NCBI GenBank assembly: GCA_030068525.1 | Contig: JASJOS010000015.1 | Span: 186,001 to 250,000, forward strand | Direction of reading: 5' to 3' | Origin: Xanthocytophaga flava | GTDB lineage: Bacteria > Bacteroidota > Bacteroidia > Cytophagales > 172606-1 | DNA: 64,000 nucleotides | Shown: positions 1 through 9,575 of the stretch, piece by piece | How the letters are laid out: every line of letters starts with the position of its first letter | Position numbering within the stretch: the first letter of the stretch is position 1 | Notes under the pieces: generated by a model | Told to the model about the DNA's origin: nothing | Seen by the model: the letters and a program-made list of their open reading frames with translations, nothing else | The model's database searches: none | Program-made: the position numbers and the translations under genes

Positions 1-1067
1 CTTTGTATGAGAATCGGCAACTATTGGGGACATATGATTTTGTTAGAAAGCAGGCGAATGTTTATGATCGAAGCAGTCACGGGTCTGAAGTTTTGTCAGT
101 AATAGCTGCCAATAGTCCAGGAACGATAGTCGGGCCTGCCTATGATGCTTCATTCTGGTTGCTTAGAACAGAAAATGAAGATAGTGAGTATAGGATCGAG
201 GAAGTAAATTGGTTGATTGCAGCCGAATTTGCAGATAGTGTAGGCGTCGATATTATTAATACATCCTTAGGCTATAACTATTTTGATGATGCCTCAATGG
301 ATTATCTTCCTGAACAGATGGATGGCAAAACAGCAGTAATCACTCGTGCTGCAAATATGGCAGCTGCCACTGGAATGCTGGTTGTTGTAAGTGCTGGTAA
401 TGAAGGCTCATCCTGGTGGAGAACATTATCAGCTCCTGCAGATGCTGATTCTGTACTGGCAGTTGCGGCTGTAGATAATTCAGAGTTACGTGCTTCTTTC
501 AGTTCGATAGGAAAAATAATAGGTGGGAATACTATAAAGCCTAATGTAGCTGCTCAGGGTGTAGGTACAGTTGTGATGACGCCTTCTAACTCTCTTGGTA
601 CTGATAATGGAACTTCACTGGCAACACCACTCATTACAGGGCTGGCTGCAGGATTATGGCAAGCATTTCCTGATCTGACTAATATGCAATTGCTGGATTT
701 TATCCAGCGTTCGGGAAGCCAGGCAGAACGACCAGATACATTATTAGGTTATGGAGTTCCTGATTTTACTATTGCCTCCGAATTAATTCGAAAAGAAACT
801 GATTCTAATGCGCCTATTGGATATTTATCCCCTAATCCAGTTACTTCAAATGAAGTTATGCTACGAGTAAATATAACTCATCTGGATAAACCAATAAACA
901 TTGAGTTCTTTGATATACAAGGACGAAAGATTTATACTCACACAATTTCTAGCCCAATACCCGAAAATATAGTACGAATCTCTCCTGATATATTTAGAAT
1001 AGGGTTGTATATCGTGAAAATATATGATTCAGATAGTCAGGTGATTACTCGCTTGGTTAGGCTATAA
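1..1067 (+). CDS. Secreted S8 subtilase, 5' truncated, with T9SS sorting tail
   Basis: The gene runs in from beyond the left edge, so the start and the catalytic Asp are not visible. The remaining 354 residues show the subtilase His region (SSHGSEVLSV), the oxyanion Asn region (SAGNEG) and the catalytic Ser motif (GTSLATP). The last ~80 residues (PNPV ... FDIQGRKIY ... GLYIVKI ... RLVRL) form a type A C-terminal domain of the type IX secretion system. The protein should therefore cross the outer membrane and be released or anchored outside. Family function is proteolysis; the substrate is unknown. The first ATG seen at the edge is not a credible start because the fold is already incomplete there. 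Confidence 0.93.
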   Translation, partial: LYENRQLLGTYDFVRKQANVYDRSSHGSEVLSVIAANSPGTIVGPAYDASFWLLRTENEDSEYRIEEVNWLIAAEFADSVGVDIINTSLGYNYFDDASMDYLPEQMDGKTAVITRAANMAAATGMLVVVSAGNEGSSWWRTLSAPADADSVLAVAAVDNSELRASFSSIGKIIGGNTIKPNVAAQGVGTVVMTPSNSLGTDNGTSLATPLITGLAAGLWQAFPDLTNMQLLDFIQRSGSQAERPDTLLGYGVPDFTIASELIRKETDSNAPIGYLSPNPVTSNEVMLRVNITHLDKPINIEFFDIQGRKIYTHTISSPIPENIVRISPDIFRIGLYIVKIYDSDSQVITRLVRL

Positions 1068-1126
1068 TTGCAACTTTACCCTTTCTTTTTCGTAGCAATG
1101 GCAGTATCAAACCAAGCTATTGTTTT

Positions 1127-1654
1127 ATGAAAAAATTACTATGGACAATTGGGCTGTTCTCTCTTTTTACAATTACTACTATTTGTGGTCAGACTAGTCA
1201 TGGTGATGCAATGGCAGGAGGAGGCCTTAGACTTTTCTTTCCAAAGAACTCTGATAACTTCACTATGGAGTTCAATCCCAGAATTGGCTTTTTTGTAGCC
1301 AATAATGTGGCAATTGGAGGTATATTACCAGTGACAATCAATCGTACTGGAAATACCCGTATCTCTTCTATTGGACTTAAACCTTTTGGGCGTTTTTATC
1401 TGGGAGGATCTCAATTAAAATTGTTTTTAGAAGGACGATTCGGGCTGGAGCATTTCACCGCAAGAGATGTTCCTACAGATCGTCGAATCAATCAGTATGA
1501 TGATCTTTCTGTAGGATTTGGAGCGGGATTAGCGGCTTTCCTTAATAAACATGTTGCCCTGGAACCACAGGTAAGCTATGATGTATACAATCGAAATACT
1601 GCACAATATGCGGGTGTAACAGTTTCTGTCGCTTTACAAGTATACTTCCCATAG
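1127..1654 (+). CDS. Small outer-membrane beta-barrel protein
   Basis: 175 residues with an N-terminal signal peptide (hydrophobic stretch ending near CGQ, residues 1-21). Alternating aromatic/hydrophobic strands follow, in the style of OmpA/OmpX-like 'outer membrane beta-barrel' proteins. The last strand ends in VSVALQVYFP, with a terminal aromatic-proline. It lies 59 bp after the subtilase on the same strand, so cotranscription is possible. No enzyme motif is visible. A structural or adhesion role in the outer membrane is inferred from the fold type only. Confidence 0.75.
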   Translation: MKKLLWTIGLFSLFTITTICGQTSHGDAMAGGGLRLFFPKNSDNFTMEFNPRIGFFVANNVAIGGILPVTINRTGNTRISSIGLKPFGRFYLGGSQLKLFLEGRFGLEHFTARDVPTDRRINQYDDLSVGFGAGLAAFLNKHVALEPQVSYDVYNRNTAQYAGVTVSVALQVYFP

Positions 1655-1820
1655 TGACAAGTATAGAGAATAATCTCTTTCCTGATTTCAGTTGAGTTAG
1701 TCTATACTTTCTATGTAAATGTCTGCACTATTGTAGGGTATGTCTATTCTTAAAAGCATCTACCATTTTGAGTGTTATTTTTAGCATATAAGTAATGTCT
1801 CTTCTATAACACCTACTGAT

Positions 1821-2297
1821 ATGATAACAAAACGATGTTTCCAATTTCTTTTAGTCCAATTCTTTTTCATGAATATTCTGGTTGGCTTTGCACAGGCACC
1901 AGGAGGGTTTGGCCCTCCTCCGGATATGGAGATGAATCAGCCTCCAACGCCAACAGAAATGGCTGAACAGGAAAGTAAATGGATGAAAAAGAAGCTGAAC
2001 CTAAGCAAGGAGCAGTATGAAAAAGTAAATGCCTTAAACCTGATTTACGCTACTATCCGTTCTGAAAAAATGTCAGCACGAATGGGGCAGGCGAAATCTC
2101 AATCAAGAGAAATGCCTTCACAGGAGGCAATGCAAAAAATAAGAGAAGAAGACCAGAAGTTAGAGCAGGAAAAAGAGGCAAAGCTGAAGGGTGTTTTTAC
2201 AGCAGAGCAATGGGAAACCTATCAGAAGAAAAAGAAAAATATGCCTCAGGATATGGGAATGGCGCCTCCGGCTGGTATAATGCCAGGTAATCCATAA
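1821..2297 (+). CDS. Secreted Met/Pro-rich LTxxQ-like (Spy/CpxP-type) protein
   Basis: 158 residues with a signal peptide (residues 1-25, ending GFAQA). A charged helical body carries two short motifs typical of the periplasmic LTxxQ/Spy-like class: LNLSKEQYEKV near residue 58 and GVFTAEQWETY near residue 125. The N and C termini are rich in Met, Pro and Gly. Relatives in Bacteroidota are often annotated as DUF4890 or hypothetical. A periplasmic chaperone or stress role is known for Spy but is only inferred here. A hairpin follows at 2305-2338. Confidence 0.65.
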   Translation: MITKRCFQFLLVQFFFMNILVGFAQAPGGFGPPPDMEMNQPPTPTEMAEQESKWMKKKLNLSKEQYEKVNALNLIYATIRSEKMSARMGQAKSQSREMPSQEAMQKIREEDQKLEQEKEAKLKGVFTAEQWETYQKKKKNMPQDMGMAPPAGIMPGNP

Positions 2298-2304
2298 TAC
2301 AAAA

Positions 2305-2338
2305 ACTCCCAAGGTAGTACAAAGCTTACCTTGGGAGT
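2305..2338 (-). terminator. Hairpin between convergent genes
   Basis: A 12-bp perfect stem (ACTCCCAAGGTA / TACCTTGGGAGT) with a 10-nt loop lies between the end of the LTxxQ-like gene and the end of bshB1. On the minus strand it is followed by a T run (TTTTTG), so it best fits a terminator for bshB1. It could also stop the plus-strand transcript. Confidence 0.7.
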
Positions 2339-2368
2339 AGTCATTAACAGATCTATTTTTAGCTTATG

Positions 2369-3085
2369 TTACTTTAAATCAAAGAGATTAGCCACCCCTG
2401 GTGTCCGATGTGTGGTAAATCCTTCTCCGTATAGTACGCCTATTCTATGTCCAAATTCTATTGCTCTGGCTTTCTGAAAATCCAGAAACTCAGGTTTGGA
2501 AATATGTGTAATAGGCTCGCTACTTGAAGGATTAAAAAATTGAGTGCCGAATGCTTTTATAGAAGCTTCTTTTTTATCCCAATAGAGAGTAATATCAACA
2601 ATGATGTCAGGTTCAATATACGTATCCTGAATAACGTGGTAAACAACCTTAGGACGCCATGCCGATTGAGAAATACCATTATCAACTGTTTCAACTTTGG
2701 CTAATCCAGACAGAAAGCAACTATCTCGTACTAGTTGTGCTGCTCTTCCATGATCACAATGTCTATCTGTAATAGCATTGGTAAGTACAATTTCTGGTTG
2801 ATATTTCCGTATAGCTCGAATAACTTCTAGTTGATATTCTTTGGTATTTTCAAAAAAGCCGTCTGGTAATCCCAGATTTTCCCGTACATCCAGTTGCAGA
2901 ATAGCTGCAGATGCTGCTGCTTCTTGTTTGCGTATTTCCGGGGTACCACGAGTTCCTAGCTCGCCTCTGGTCAAGTCTACAATACCTATTTTTTTGCCTA
3001 AGGCTGCATGAGCTAATAACGTTCCGGAACAGGCAAGTTCTGCATCATCGGGATGAGCTACTATTGCCAGAATATCAATTTTCAT
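2369..3085 (-). CDS. bshB1: BshB1, N-acetylglucosaminyl-malate deacetylase (bacillithiol synthesis)
   Basis: 238 residues of the LmbE/PIG-L deacetylase family. The zinc motif AHPDDAE is at residues 10-16 (His11, Asp13, Asp14) and the second His set is RHCDHGRA (His109, Asp111, His112). Length and the opening MKIDILAIVAHPDDAE match BshB1, which deacetylates GlcNAc-malate to GlcN-malate in the synthesis of the thiol cofactor bacillithiol. The start at 3085 gives the family's normal N terminus. The gene lies 47 bp after an M23 peptidase gene on the same strand, so the two may share a transcript. Confidence 0.92.
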   Translation of the reverse strand: MKIDILAIVAHPDDAELACSGTLLAHAALGKKIGIVDLTRGELGTRGTPEIRKQEAAASAAILQLDVRENLGLPDGFFENTKEYQLEVIRAIRKYQPEIVLTNAITDRHCDHGRAAQLVRDSCFLSGLAKVETVDNGISQSAWRPKVVYHVIQDTYIEPDIIVDITLYWDKKEASIKAFGTQFFNPSSSEPITHISKPEFLDFQKARAIEFGHRIGVLYGEGFTTHRTPGVANLFDLK

Positions 3086-3132
3086 AAAGTAATCTACTTG
3101 CGCTTCTTATATTTTCCTGGGATGTTATGTCT

Positions 3133-4137
3133 TTATCGTACTCTTAATCGCTGCCCTGCTCGTATTGTTTTGCTCCGCAGTCGGTTTAGTTTCATTAGTT
3201 TGGAGACGGTTGTTCCATGACGACTTGCTATTCCCCCCAGTGTATCTCCTCTTCGTACTCTGTAGTAAACAAGCCTCCTTACCATTGCTGACTTTTTCTG
3301 ACCTATATAAGAGAAATGCTGAGGCAGTAAATAAAAATATTGCTGTCTCAATTTTTCACCCAGATAATCATATAATGCATCAGAATTAAATGCGTTTCCC
3401 TGATAGCGTACTTCATAGTGAAGATGAGGGCCAGAACTTCTTCCCGTACTTCCTCCCAGACCAATTATATCTCCTGCTTTCACTAACTGGCCTACTTCTA
3501 CCAATTGCTTACTCATGTGACCGTAAAGAGTCTCTAATCCATTATAATGACGCAATAATACGAAGTATCCCCAACCACCTGCTTCATAACGTACAATCCG
3601 TACAATGCCATCAAATGCTGCACGAATCGTATCACCTGTATTTAGGTCCAGATCCGTCCCATAATGCCATCTATACCCTCTGGAACCAAAATTAGAATTG
3701 ACTTTTGTATGAGTAAGTGGTAATGCCCAGAGTTGATTTTGTGCTTCATCATATAGTTGTATCTCTACACTATCATCAAAATCTTTGGGATCAATACCAT
3801 AAGGATCTACATTTCGGGAATCCCAGACAGAATAGTATTCTGCTATTTTAATCCATGATGAATCTACCCGTACCTCTTCTGTTACTTCTACTACACTCAA
3901 TTCACCTTCATCTATATCTGTGGTATCCTCACTGACTACAGTGGGCCTGCGTTGTGGATCAAAGCCAGGATGGTGTTTAGCTGGCGCTTCCTGTATTTCA
4001 GAAGGGATATCTTTTACTGTATCTTTTTTTTCTGTGGGTGCTTTCTTGTTGAGAGGCTTGGTAAACTTATCACCTTCTTGTGCTAATGCCCATGAAATAC
4101 AGAATAGAGTAAAAAGAAAACTAATGAAAAAACGCAT
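3133..4137 (-). CDS. Secreted M23 metallopeptidase with C-terminal LysM
   Basis: 334 residues. A signal peptide (residues 1-20, ending ALAQ) is followed by a low-complexity Pro/Glu/Lys linker. The M23 (LytM) domain spans ~140-250 with His158 and Asp162 in HYGTD, the GHM motif (His207) and HLHYE (His238/His240); all zinc and catalytic residues are present. A single LysM domain at ~291-333 (YYRVRRGDTLGGIA...) binds peptidoglycan. The predicted role is cell-wall endopeptidase, or activation of other wall hydrolases, in the periplasm. Confidence 0.9.
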   Translation of the reverse strand: MRFFISFLFTLFCISWALAQEGDKFTKPLNKKAPTEKKDTVKDIPSEIQEAPAKHHPGFDPQRRPTVVSEDTTDIDEGELSVVEVTEEVRVDSSWIKIAEYYSVWDSRNVDPYGIDPKDFDDSVEIQLYDEAQNQLWALPLTHTKVNSNFGSRGYRWHYGTDLDLNTGDTIRAAFDGIVRIVRYEAGGWGYFVLLRHYNGLETLYGHMSKQLVEVGQLVKAGDIIGLGGSTGRSSGPHLHYEVRYQGNAFNSDALYDYLGEKLRQQYFYLLPQHFSYIGQKKSAMVRRLVYYRVRRGDTLGGIASRHGTTVSKLMKLNRLRSKTIRAGQRLRVR

Positions 4138-4311
4138 GATATATAGAAGCAGCTTGTAAATATAGCAAGCTGAGCTTGTTTCAATGAATGAATAGTGAAC
4201 CTGCTAAAAACGAAAAAAGAGTCGCAATAGTATTTTTTACTTAACAAATTAATTAGCTCCTTTAGATATATAACCTCAAGGAATATACTTTATTTAATGA
4301 ATTGTAATACA

Positions 4312-4343
4312 GTAATAGTATGATTAGAAAATCATACTATTAC
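4312..4343 (-). terminator. Hairpin overlapping the trxB stop
   Basis: A perfect 14-bp stem (GTAATAGTATGATT / AATCATACTATTAC) with a 4-nt loop overlaps the stop codon of trxB. It is probably the 3' end of the trxB transcript. The U tract is weak. Confidence 0.5.
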
Positions 4344-5284
4344 AAACCTTTTGAAACAAGATAACGTTCCGCATCCAGTGCTGCCATACAGCCTGTGCCA
4401 GCTGCAGTAACAGCCTGTCTGTATATATTATCCTGTACATCCCCACAGGCAAATACACCTTCTACATTAGTACGTGTACTTCCTTTCTCCGTAATGATAT
4501 ACCCACTCTCATCCATTTCCAAATAAGGCTTGAATATATCAGAGTTGGGTTGATGTCCTATTGCTACAAAAAAGCCTTTAATAGCTATATCTTGCAGTTC
4601 TCCGGTTTTTACATTTCTAACGCGAACCGCTTCGACTGCATGTTCTCCTAAAATCTCCTCCGTTTCTGTATTCCATAAGATTTCGATGTTAGGAGTGCTT
4701 TTAACTTTTTCCTGCATGATTACGGATGCCCGCATTTGATCTTTGCGAATCAGCATATACACTTTATTACAGATTTTAGCCAAATAAGTAGCTTCTTCAC
4801 AGGCAGTATCTCCTGCTCCAATAATAGCCACATCCAGTCCCCGGTAAAAGAAGCCATCACATACAGCACAAGCAGAAACTCCGAAGCCATTTAATCTTTT
4901 TTCAGAAGGGAGTCCCAACCATTTAGCGGATGCTCCTGTCGAAATAATAATAGTTTCTGCTTCTATGGTATGTGTATCATCTATAATGACTTTTCTTGTA
5001 CTATTAGAAAAATCAACACTTGTCGCAAGACCGAAACGAATATCTGTTCCAAAACGAGCTGCTTGCTTCTGAAAATCATCCATCATTGTTGGACCCATGA
5101 TTCCATCCGGATAACCTGGAAAGTTTTCGACATCATTGGTAATCATTAATTGTCCACCAGGCTGCAGTCCTTGATATAATACCGGTTTAAGACCAGCGCG
5201 GGCAGCATAGATGGCGGCTGTATATCCGGCAGGGCCGGAGCCTATAATCAGGCATTGTACTTTTTCAATAGTAATGTTATCCAT
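4340..5284 (-). CDS. trxB: Thioredoxin-disulfide reductase
   Basis: 314 residues, the normal length. The FAD-binding GSGPAG motif is at 15-20, the redox-active CAVC is at 139-142, the NADPH-binding GAGDTA is near 156, and the C-terminal FAD motif GVFACGDV is present. It reduces thioredoxin with NADPH in the cytoplasm. It follows rpoD on the minus strand, but a 19-bp hairpin separates them, so it is probably a separate transcript. No TAnnTTTG promoter was seen directly upstream. Confidence 0.97.
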   Translation of the reverse strand: MDNITIEKVQCLIIGSGPAGYTAAIYAARAGLKPVLYQGLQPGGQLMITNDVENFPGYPDGIMGPTMMDDFQKQAARFGTDIRFGLATSVDFSNSTRKVIIDDTHTIEAETIIISTGASAKWLGLPSEKRLNGFGVSACAVCDGFFYRGLDVAIIGAGDTACEEATYLAKICNKVYMLIRKDQMRASVIMQEKVKSTPNIEILWNTETEEILGEHAVEAVRVRNVKTGELQDIAIKGFFVAIGHQPNSDIFKPYLEMDESGYIITEKGSTRTNVEGVFACGDVQDNIYRQAVTAAGTGCMAALDAERYLVSKGL

Positions 5285-5374
5285 AAGTGTAAATGACTGT
5301 TTTTGTTAACTCCATAACAAAAACGAGCACCAAAGTTGCATAAAACAGAGGAGATGTGCAAAAATAGTATCTCT

Positions 5375-5415
5375 ATAAAACAGAAAACCTCCATATTGGA
5401 GGTTTTCTGTTTTAT
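5375..5415. terminator. Perfect 19-bp hairpin between rpoD and trxB
   Basis: The arms (5375-5393 and 5397-5415) are perfectly complementary around a 3-nt loop: ATAAAACAGAAAACCTCCA and its complement. The A/T ends give a U tract in either direction. It lies just after the rpoD stop and is the likely rpoD terminator. Confidence 0.8.
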
Positions 5416-5461
5416 GTAAGAGTGACAGTAGGGTTGATTTTCAATCTGCTACTGTGCTTTA

Positions 5462-6325
5462 TTAACCCAGATATGGTTTCAATGCTTTGCTGCGTGATGT
5501 ATGACGCAAACGACGAATTGCTTTTTCTTTAATCTGACGTACACGTTCCCGTGTTAAATTAAATTTCTCACCAATTTCTTCCAGTGTCATGGAATGCTCA
5601 CCATTTAATCCAAAGTAAAGTGTAATTACATCCGCTTCACGTTGAGTTAGAGTAGATAAAGCTCTTTGTACTTCTCTACGTAATGAATCATTAATCAAAC
5701 CTGCATCTGGAGTATCTTCACTATCGTTTTCCAGAACATCTAATAAGCTATTTTCTTCACCTTGTACAAATGGCGCATCCATGGATACATGGCGACCACT
5801 TATCTTCAGTGTATCAATAACTTCATTGGTTGGTACTTCCAATACTTCAGCTAATTCTTCTGGTGAAGGTTCACGTTCGTATTTCTGTTCTAATTCAGAG
5901 AATGTTTTAGATATCTTATTTAAAGAACCTACACGATTTAATGGTAAACGAACAATCCGTGATTGTTCTGCAAGTGCCTGTAAAATAGACTGTCGTATCC
6001 ACCATACGGCATACGAAATAAATTTAAAACCACGGGTTTCATCGAAACGTTGTGCTGCCTTAATAAGGCCCAGGTTTCCTTCATTAATCAAATCGCCTAG
6101 TGATAAGCCTTGATTCTGGTATTGTTTTGCTACTGAAACTACGAAACGTAAGTTGGCTTTCGTAAGTTTTTCTAAGGCTAATTGATCGCCTTCCCGAATA
6201 CGTTTTGCCAATTCAACTTCCTCGTCTGGGGTAAGCAAATCCACTTTACCAATCTCTTGTAGATATTTATCCAAAGATTGGCTTTCGCGGTTTGTAATTT
6301 GCTTGCTAATTTTTAGCTGTCTCAT
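5462..6325 (-). CDS. rpoD: Primary sigma factor RpoD (short Bacteroidota form)
   Basis: 287 residues. Region 1.2 ([18 protein letters not shown]), region 2 ([33 protein letters not shown], then [15 protein letters not shown]), region 3 and region 4.2 ([28 protein letters not shown]) are all intact. Region 1.1 is absent, as is normal for this phylum. It directs RNA polymerase to TTTG/TAnnTTTG promoters such as those seen at 9512, 11750 and 12044. It is a single gene, with a terminator downstream at 5375-5415. Confidence 0.97.
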   Translation of the reverse strand: MRQLKISKQITNRESQSLDKYLQEIGKVDLLTPDEEVELAKRIREGDQLALEKLTKANLRFVVSVAKQYQNQGLSLGDLINEGNLGLIKAAQRFDETRGFKFISYAVWWIRQSILQALAEQSRIVRLPLNRVGSLNKISKTFSELEQKYEREPSPEELAEVLEVPTNEVIDTLKISGRHVSMDAPFVQGEENSLLDVLENDSEDTPDAGLINDSLRREVQRALSTLTQREADVITLYFGLNGEHSMTLEEIGEKFNLTRERVRQIKEKAIRRLRHTSRSKALKPYLG

Positions 6326-6704
6326 TCTGAAATTGTATATTTTTAAGTAGCCTGCGTTAAATTACCTGATTTTTAAACGTCTGACCTAAGTCAAAAGTTC
6401 CGTTTTTAGTAGTATTTATTTTGAGGGTATATGTATGATTTACAGCCACTATATACATCCTCATTTGATTAGTATAGAATCCTTTTATAAGGAAACACAA
6501 AATAAAATATATTTACAGATTATAGAACTTATTGATCAAGAGACCTTTCTCCTACTAGTTTCTGATAATCACATGATGACTGTACTTTCATTTATATGCT
6601 AAGAAAGAACAGTAGTGGATGATTTCTTAAAATATAGATAAAAACAAGCATTTTTTGTTGCTATTTAAAGAAAATATTTTGTGTCTCCATTATACTAAAA
6701 TTTT
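6326..6704. other. AT-rich intergenic region, pnp end to rpoD start
   Basis: About 380 bp of AT-rich DNA between the stop of pnp and the start of rpoD. It should contain the rpoD promoter, but I see no clean TAnnTTTG match on the minus strand. No repeat, RNA gene or credible small gene was seen. Confidence 0.4.
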
Positions 6705-8846
6705 TTATGACTGTGCTGGTTTTCCTTCAGGTTTTGGTAACAAAACTTTTCGGGACAAGCGGTACTTACCCGTTTTTTTATCAATCTCTACCAACTTAAC
6801 TTTCACTTCTTCGCCAACTTCCATTACGCCTTCCATTGATTCCAGGCGATCCCATTTAATTTCAGATATATGTAGCAGGCCATCTTTACCAGGTAAAAAT
6901 TCAACAAATGCGCCGAATGGCATAATAGTTTTTACCTTCCCATCATATACTTCTCCGATTTCAGGAACTGCAACAATACCTTTTACACGACTAACCGCTT
7001 TTTTCATCGACTCGTCATTTGTTGCGAAGATATTAACGTAGCCAGCATTGTCTTTTTCTTCAATAACTACGGTCGCTCCTGATTCTTTTTGAATTTCCTG
7101 TACTACCTTACCTCCTGGTCCAATAACTGCACCTATCTGGTTTTGCTCAATTCTGATAGTTACAGAACGAGGTGCGTGTGGTTTCATTTCCGGACGAGGC
7201 TCGCTAATAACTTGATTCATTATTCCGAGAATATGTAACCGCCCTTTTTTCGCCTGTGACAGCGCCTGAGCTAAAACTTCATAAGAAAGTCCGTCGACTT
7301 TGATATCCATCTGACAGGCTGTGATCCCTTCTGCTGTGCCTGTTACTTTAAAGTCCATATCTCCCAAGTGATCTTCATCTCCCAGAATATCAGAAAGTAC
7401 TGTATATTTTCCTGTCTTGCTATCAGAAATCATACCCATTGCAATACCAGAAACAGGCCCTTTGATTTTTACACCTGCATCCATAAGAGCTAAACTACCA
7501 GCACATACAGTCGCCATTGAGGATGATCCATTCGATTCCAGAATATCAGAAACAACACGTATAGTATATGGGTTTTCATCATCTGGAGGCAACACCTGCT
7601 TTAATGCACGGAATGCAAGATTACCATGTCCAACTTCACGTCGTCCTGGTGCTCTGTTAGGTTTTACTTCACCAGTAGAGAAACCAGGGAAGTTATAGTG
7701 TAACATGAATTTCTGGTAACCAGACAACATTACACTATCAATAATTTGTTCATCTAATTTAGTTCCAAGTGTTACCGTTGTCAGAGATTGTGTTTCTCCA
7801 CGTGTAAAGACAGATGAACCATGAGGGGAGGGAAGATAATCTACTTCGCACCAGATAGGACGAATTTCGTCAGGTTTACGACCATCCAGACGCTTATTTT
7901 CGTTTAACGCCAGATTTCGGGCTGCATCTTTCTCGATATCGTGATAATATTTTCCAACTAACGCCAGATCAATAGTATGATCTTCAGGTAAAGAAGCAAT
8001 ATACTCATCCTTTATGGCTTTAAATGCGTCACTTCTACCATGTTTGTTTGCATTACCTGACTGAGCCACTGCATACACTTTATCATACAATAACTCATAA
8101 AGTTTAGCTTTGAGTTCAGGATCATTTACCTCATGAGAGTATGTGCGTTTTTCGGTCTTGCCAACTTCTGCTTCCAGTTCTTTCTGAGCCTGAATTTGTA
8201 TTCTAATAGCATCATGAGCTCCCTTTAAGCCTTCCAGAATTTCTTCTTCCGATACCTCTTCACATGAGCCTTCTACCATTAAAATATCTCTTGCCGAAGC
8301 CGCTACTATCAGATCCATACGAGCGTTCTTTAACTGAGTGCTGGTTGGATTGATTAAATATTGGCCATCAACCTTGGCTACCCGTACTTCGGAAATAGGA
8401 CCATTGAAAGGAATATCTGATACGGCTAATGCTGCAGATGCCGCCAAACCCGCCAAAGCATCAGGTTGTACTTCAGAATCTGCAGAAATTAAAAATATAT
8501 TTATTTGGACATCTGCATGAAAGTCATCCGGAAACATGGGCCGGATTGCCCGGTCTACCAAGCGGCTGATTAAGATTTCATTGTCAGATAATTTTCCTTC
8601 ACGACGTAAGAAACCACCAGGAATTTTACCTGCTGAGGCAAACTTTTCTTGATAATCAACAGAAAGGGGTAAAAAATCAACGCCAGCCTTCGCTTCCTGA
8701 TTAGCAACAACGGTTGCCAGTAACATGGTGTTACCTTGTCGTACAACGACTGAACCATCAGCTTGTTTTGCGAGTTTACCAGTTTCTATCGTTATTTTTT
8801 GCCCGTTGGGCATTTCAAATGTCTTGGTGATTACGTTGGGATACAT
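6705..8846 (-). CDS. pnp: Polyribonucleotide nucleotidyltransferase (PNPase)
   Basis: About 713 residues from the preferred start. Two RNase PH domains are separated by the helical domain, followed by a KH domain ([22 protein letters not shown]) and an S1 domain ([33 protein letters not shown]). The enzyme degrades RNA 3'-to-5' phosphorolytically. The frame opens at 8870 with eight extra residues. I prefer the internal ATG at 8846 ([10 protein letters not shown]...) because PNPases of this phylum normally begin close to that motif. The gene follows rpsO on the same strand, the classical rpsO-pnp order. Confidence 0.96.
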   Translation of the reverse strand: MYPNVITKTFEMPNGQKITIETGKLAKQADGSVVVRQGNTMLLATVVANQEAKAGVDFLPLSVDYQEKFASAGKIPGGFLRREGKLSDNEILISRLVDRAIRPMFPDDFHADVQINIFLISADSEVQPDALAGLAASAALAVSDIPFNGPISEVRVAKVDGQYLINPTSTQLKNARMDLIVAASARDILMVEGSCEEVSEEEILEGLKGAHDAIRIQIQAQKELEAEVGKTEKRTYSHEVNDPELKAKLYELLYDKVYAVAQSGNANKHGRSDAFKAIKDEYIASLPEDHTIDLALVGKYYHDIEKDAARNLALNENKRLDGRKPDEIRPIWCEVDYLPSPHGSSVFTRGETQSLTTVTLGTKLDEQIIDSVMLSGYQKFMLHYNFPGFSTGEVKPNRAPGRREVGHGNLAFRALKQVLPPDDENPYTIRVVSDILESNGSSSMATVCAGSLALMDAGVKIKGPVSGIAMGMISDSKTGKYTVLSDILGDEDHLGDMDFKVTGTAEGITACQMDIKVDGLSYEVLAQALSQAKKGRLHILGIMNQVISEPRPEMKPHAPRSVTIRIEQNQIGAVIGPGGKVVQEIQKESGATVVIEEKDNAGYVNIFATNDESMKKAVSRVKGIVAVPEIGEVYDGKVKTIMPFGAFVEFLPGKDGLLHISEIKWDRLESMEGVMEVGEEVKVKLVEIDKKTGKYRLSRKVLLPKPEGKPAQS

Positions 8847-8961
8847 AGGTATTATCAAATCAAAATTCAAAATATTTGCAACTATTGTGTGTATAAATAC
8901 TGAAACTAATCATAACTTCCTATTATTGAGAAAAGTAGATTGTTCCTTCATTATATTTTGT

Positions 8962-9029
8962 AAAAAAAATCTGCCATTGAAAGGCAGGTTTGGAGTGGCA
9001 CCGATGGGAGAGAGACAATCAAGTCGGTG
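8962..9029 (-). ncRNA. Structured leader or attenuator upstream of pnp
   Basis: Read on the minus strand, a stem (CACCGA / TCGGTG, plus-strand positions 8999-9004 and 9024-9029) is followed by a second hairpin (ACCTGCC / GGCAGAT). That second hairpin ends in a run of eight T at 8962-8969. This is the shape of an intrinsic terminator inside the pnp leader, about 115 bp before the start. It could be an attenuator, the end of a small RNA, or the rpsO transcript's second terminator. Function is inferred. Confidence 0.4.
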
Positions 9030-9132
9030 AGATATTAACTATTTTATTGATATTATTCCGCTTTAAATTTTATGGCTGCTTCTGTTGTGTCTGGACATAG
9101 ACTAACCAGTGATTTCTCAATGGCAAAAGAAC

Positions 9133-9167
9133 GAAAAAAGGGAACTGCCCTTTGGTAAGTTCCCTTT
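9133..9167 (-). terminator. rpsO terminator
   Basis: On the minus strand, an AAGGGAACT / AGTTCCCTT stem with an 11-13 nt loop is followed by TTTTTT. It starts directly after the rpsO stop codon, so it is a clear intrinsic terminator. Confidence 0.85.
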
Positions 9168-9173
9168 GATGGC

Positions 9174-9449
9174 TTATTTTCTTATATTTAGCTCACCAAT
9201 GATAGCACGATATCTTTCAATATCTACTTTTTGAAGATAATCTAATAATCTTCTTCTTTTACCAACCAGTTTCAATAAACCCAGACGAGTATCGTAGTCT
9301 TTTTTGTGAGTCTTCAGGTGCTCGGTCAGGTGATTGATACGATAAGTAAACAGTGCGATTTGTGCTTCTGGAGAACCGGTGTCAGTTGTCTTCTTCGCTT
9401 GTCCGTACTGCGCAAACAGTTCTTGTTTTTTTTCTAAAGTTAAATACAT
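9174..9449 (-). CDS. rpsO: 30S ribosomal protein S15
   Basis: 91 residues with the S15 signature: [48 protein letters not shown]. It binds 16S rRNA in the small-subunit platform. It has its own promoter at 9512-9543 and a strong terminator right after the stop. S15 autoregulation is known in other bacteria; nothing here proves it. Confidence 0.98.
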   Translation of the reverse strand: MYLTLEKKQELFAQYGQAKKTTDTGSPEAQIALFTYRINHLTEHLKTHKKDYDTRLGLLKLVGKRRRLLDYLQKVDIERYRAIIGELNIRK

Positions 9450-9511
9450 TTTGTTTTTGCTTAAAATACTTATAATTTTTTAACAAAGAATGCCTATGCC
9501 AAAACAGACGG

Positions 9512-9543
9512 CAAAGATAGGAATATCGTAATGTAAATACAAA
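9512..9543 (-). promoter_or_regulatory. rpsO promoter
   Basis: On the minus strand TTTG (9543-9540) and TATCTTTG (9519-9512) are separated by 20 bp. This matches the Bacteroidota consensus TTTG-N19-21-TAnnTTTG exactly in the -7 box. The predicted start is about 55 nt upstream of the rpsO ATG. Confidence 0.75.
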
Positions 9544-9575
9544 GGATAATACAAAATAATTTATAAGAGAAAAGC

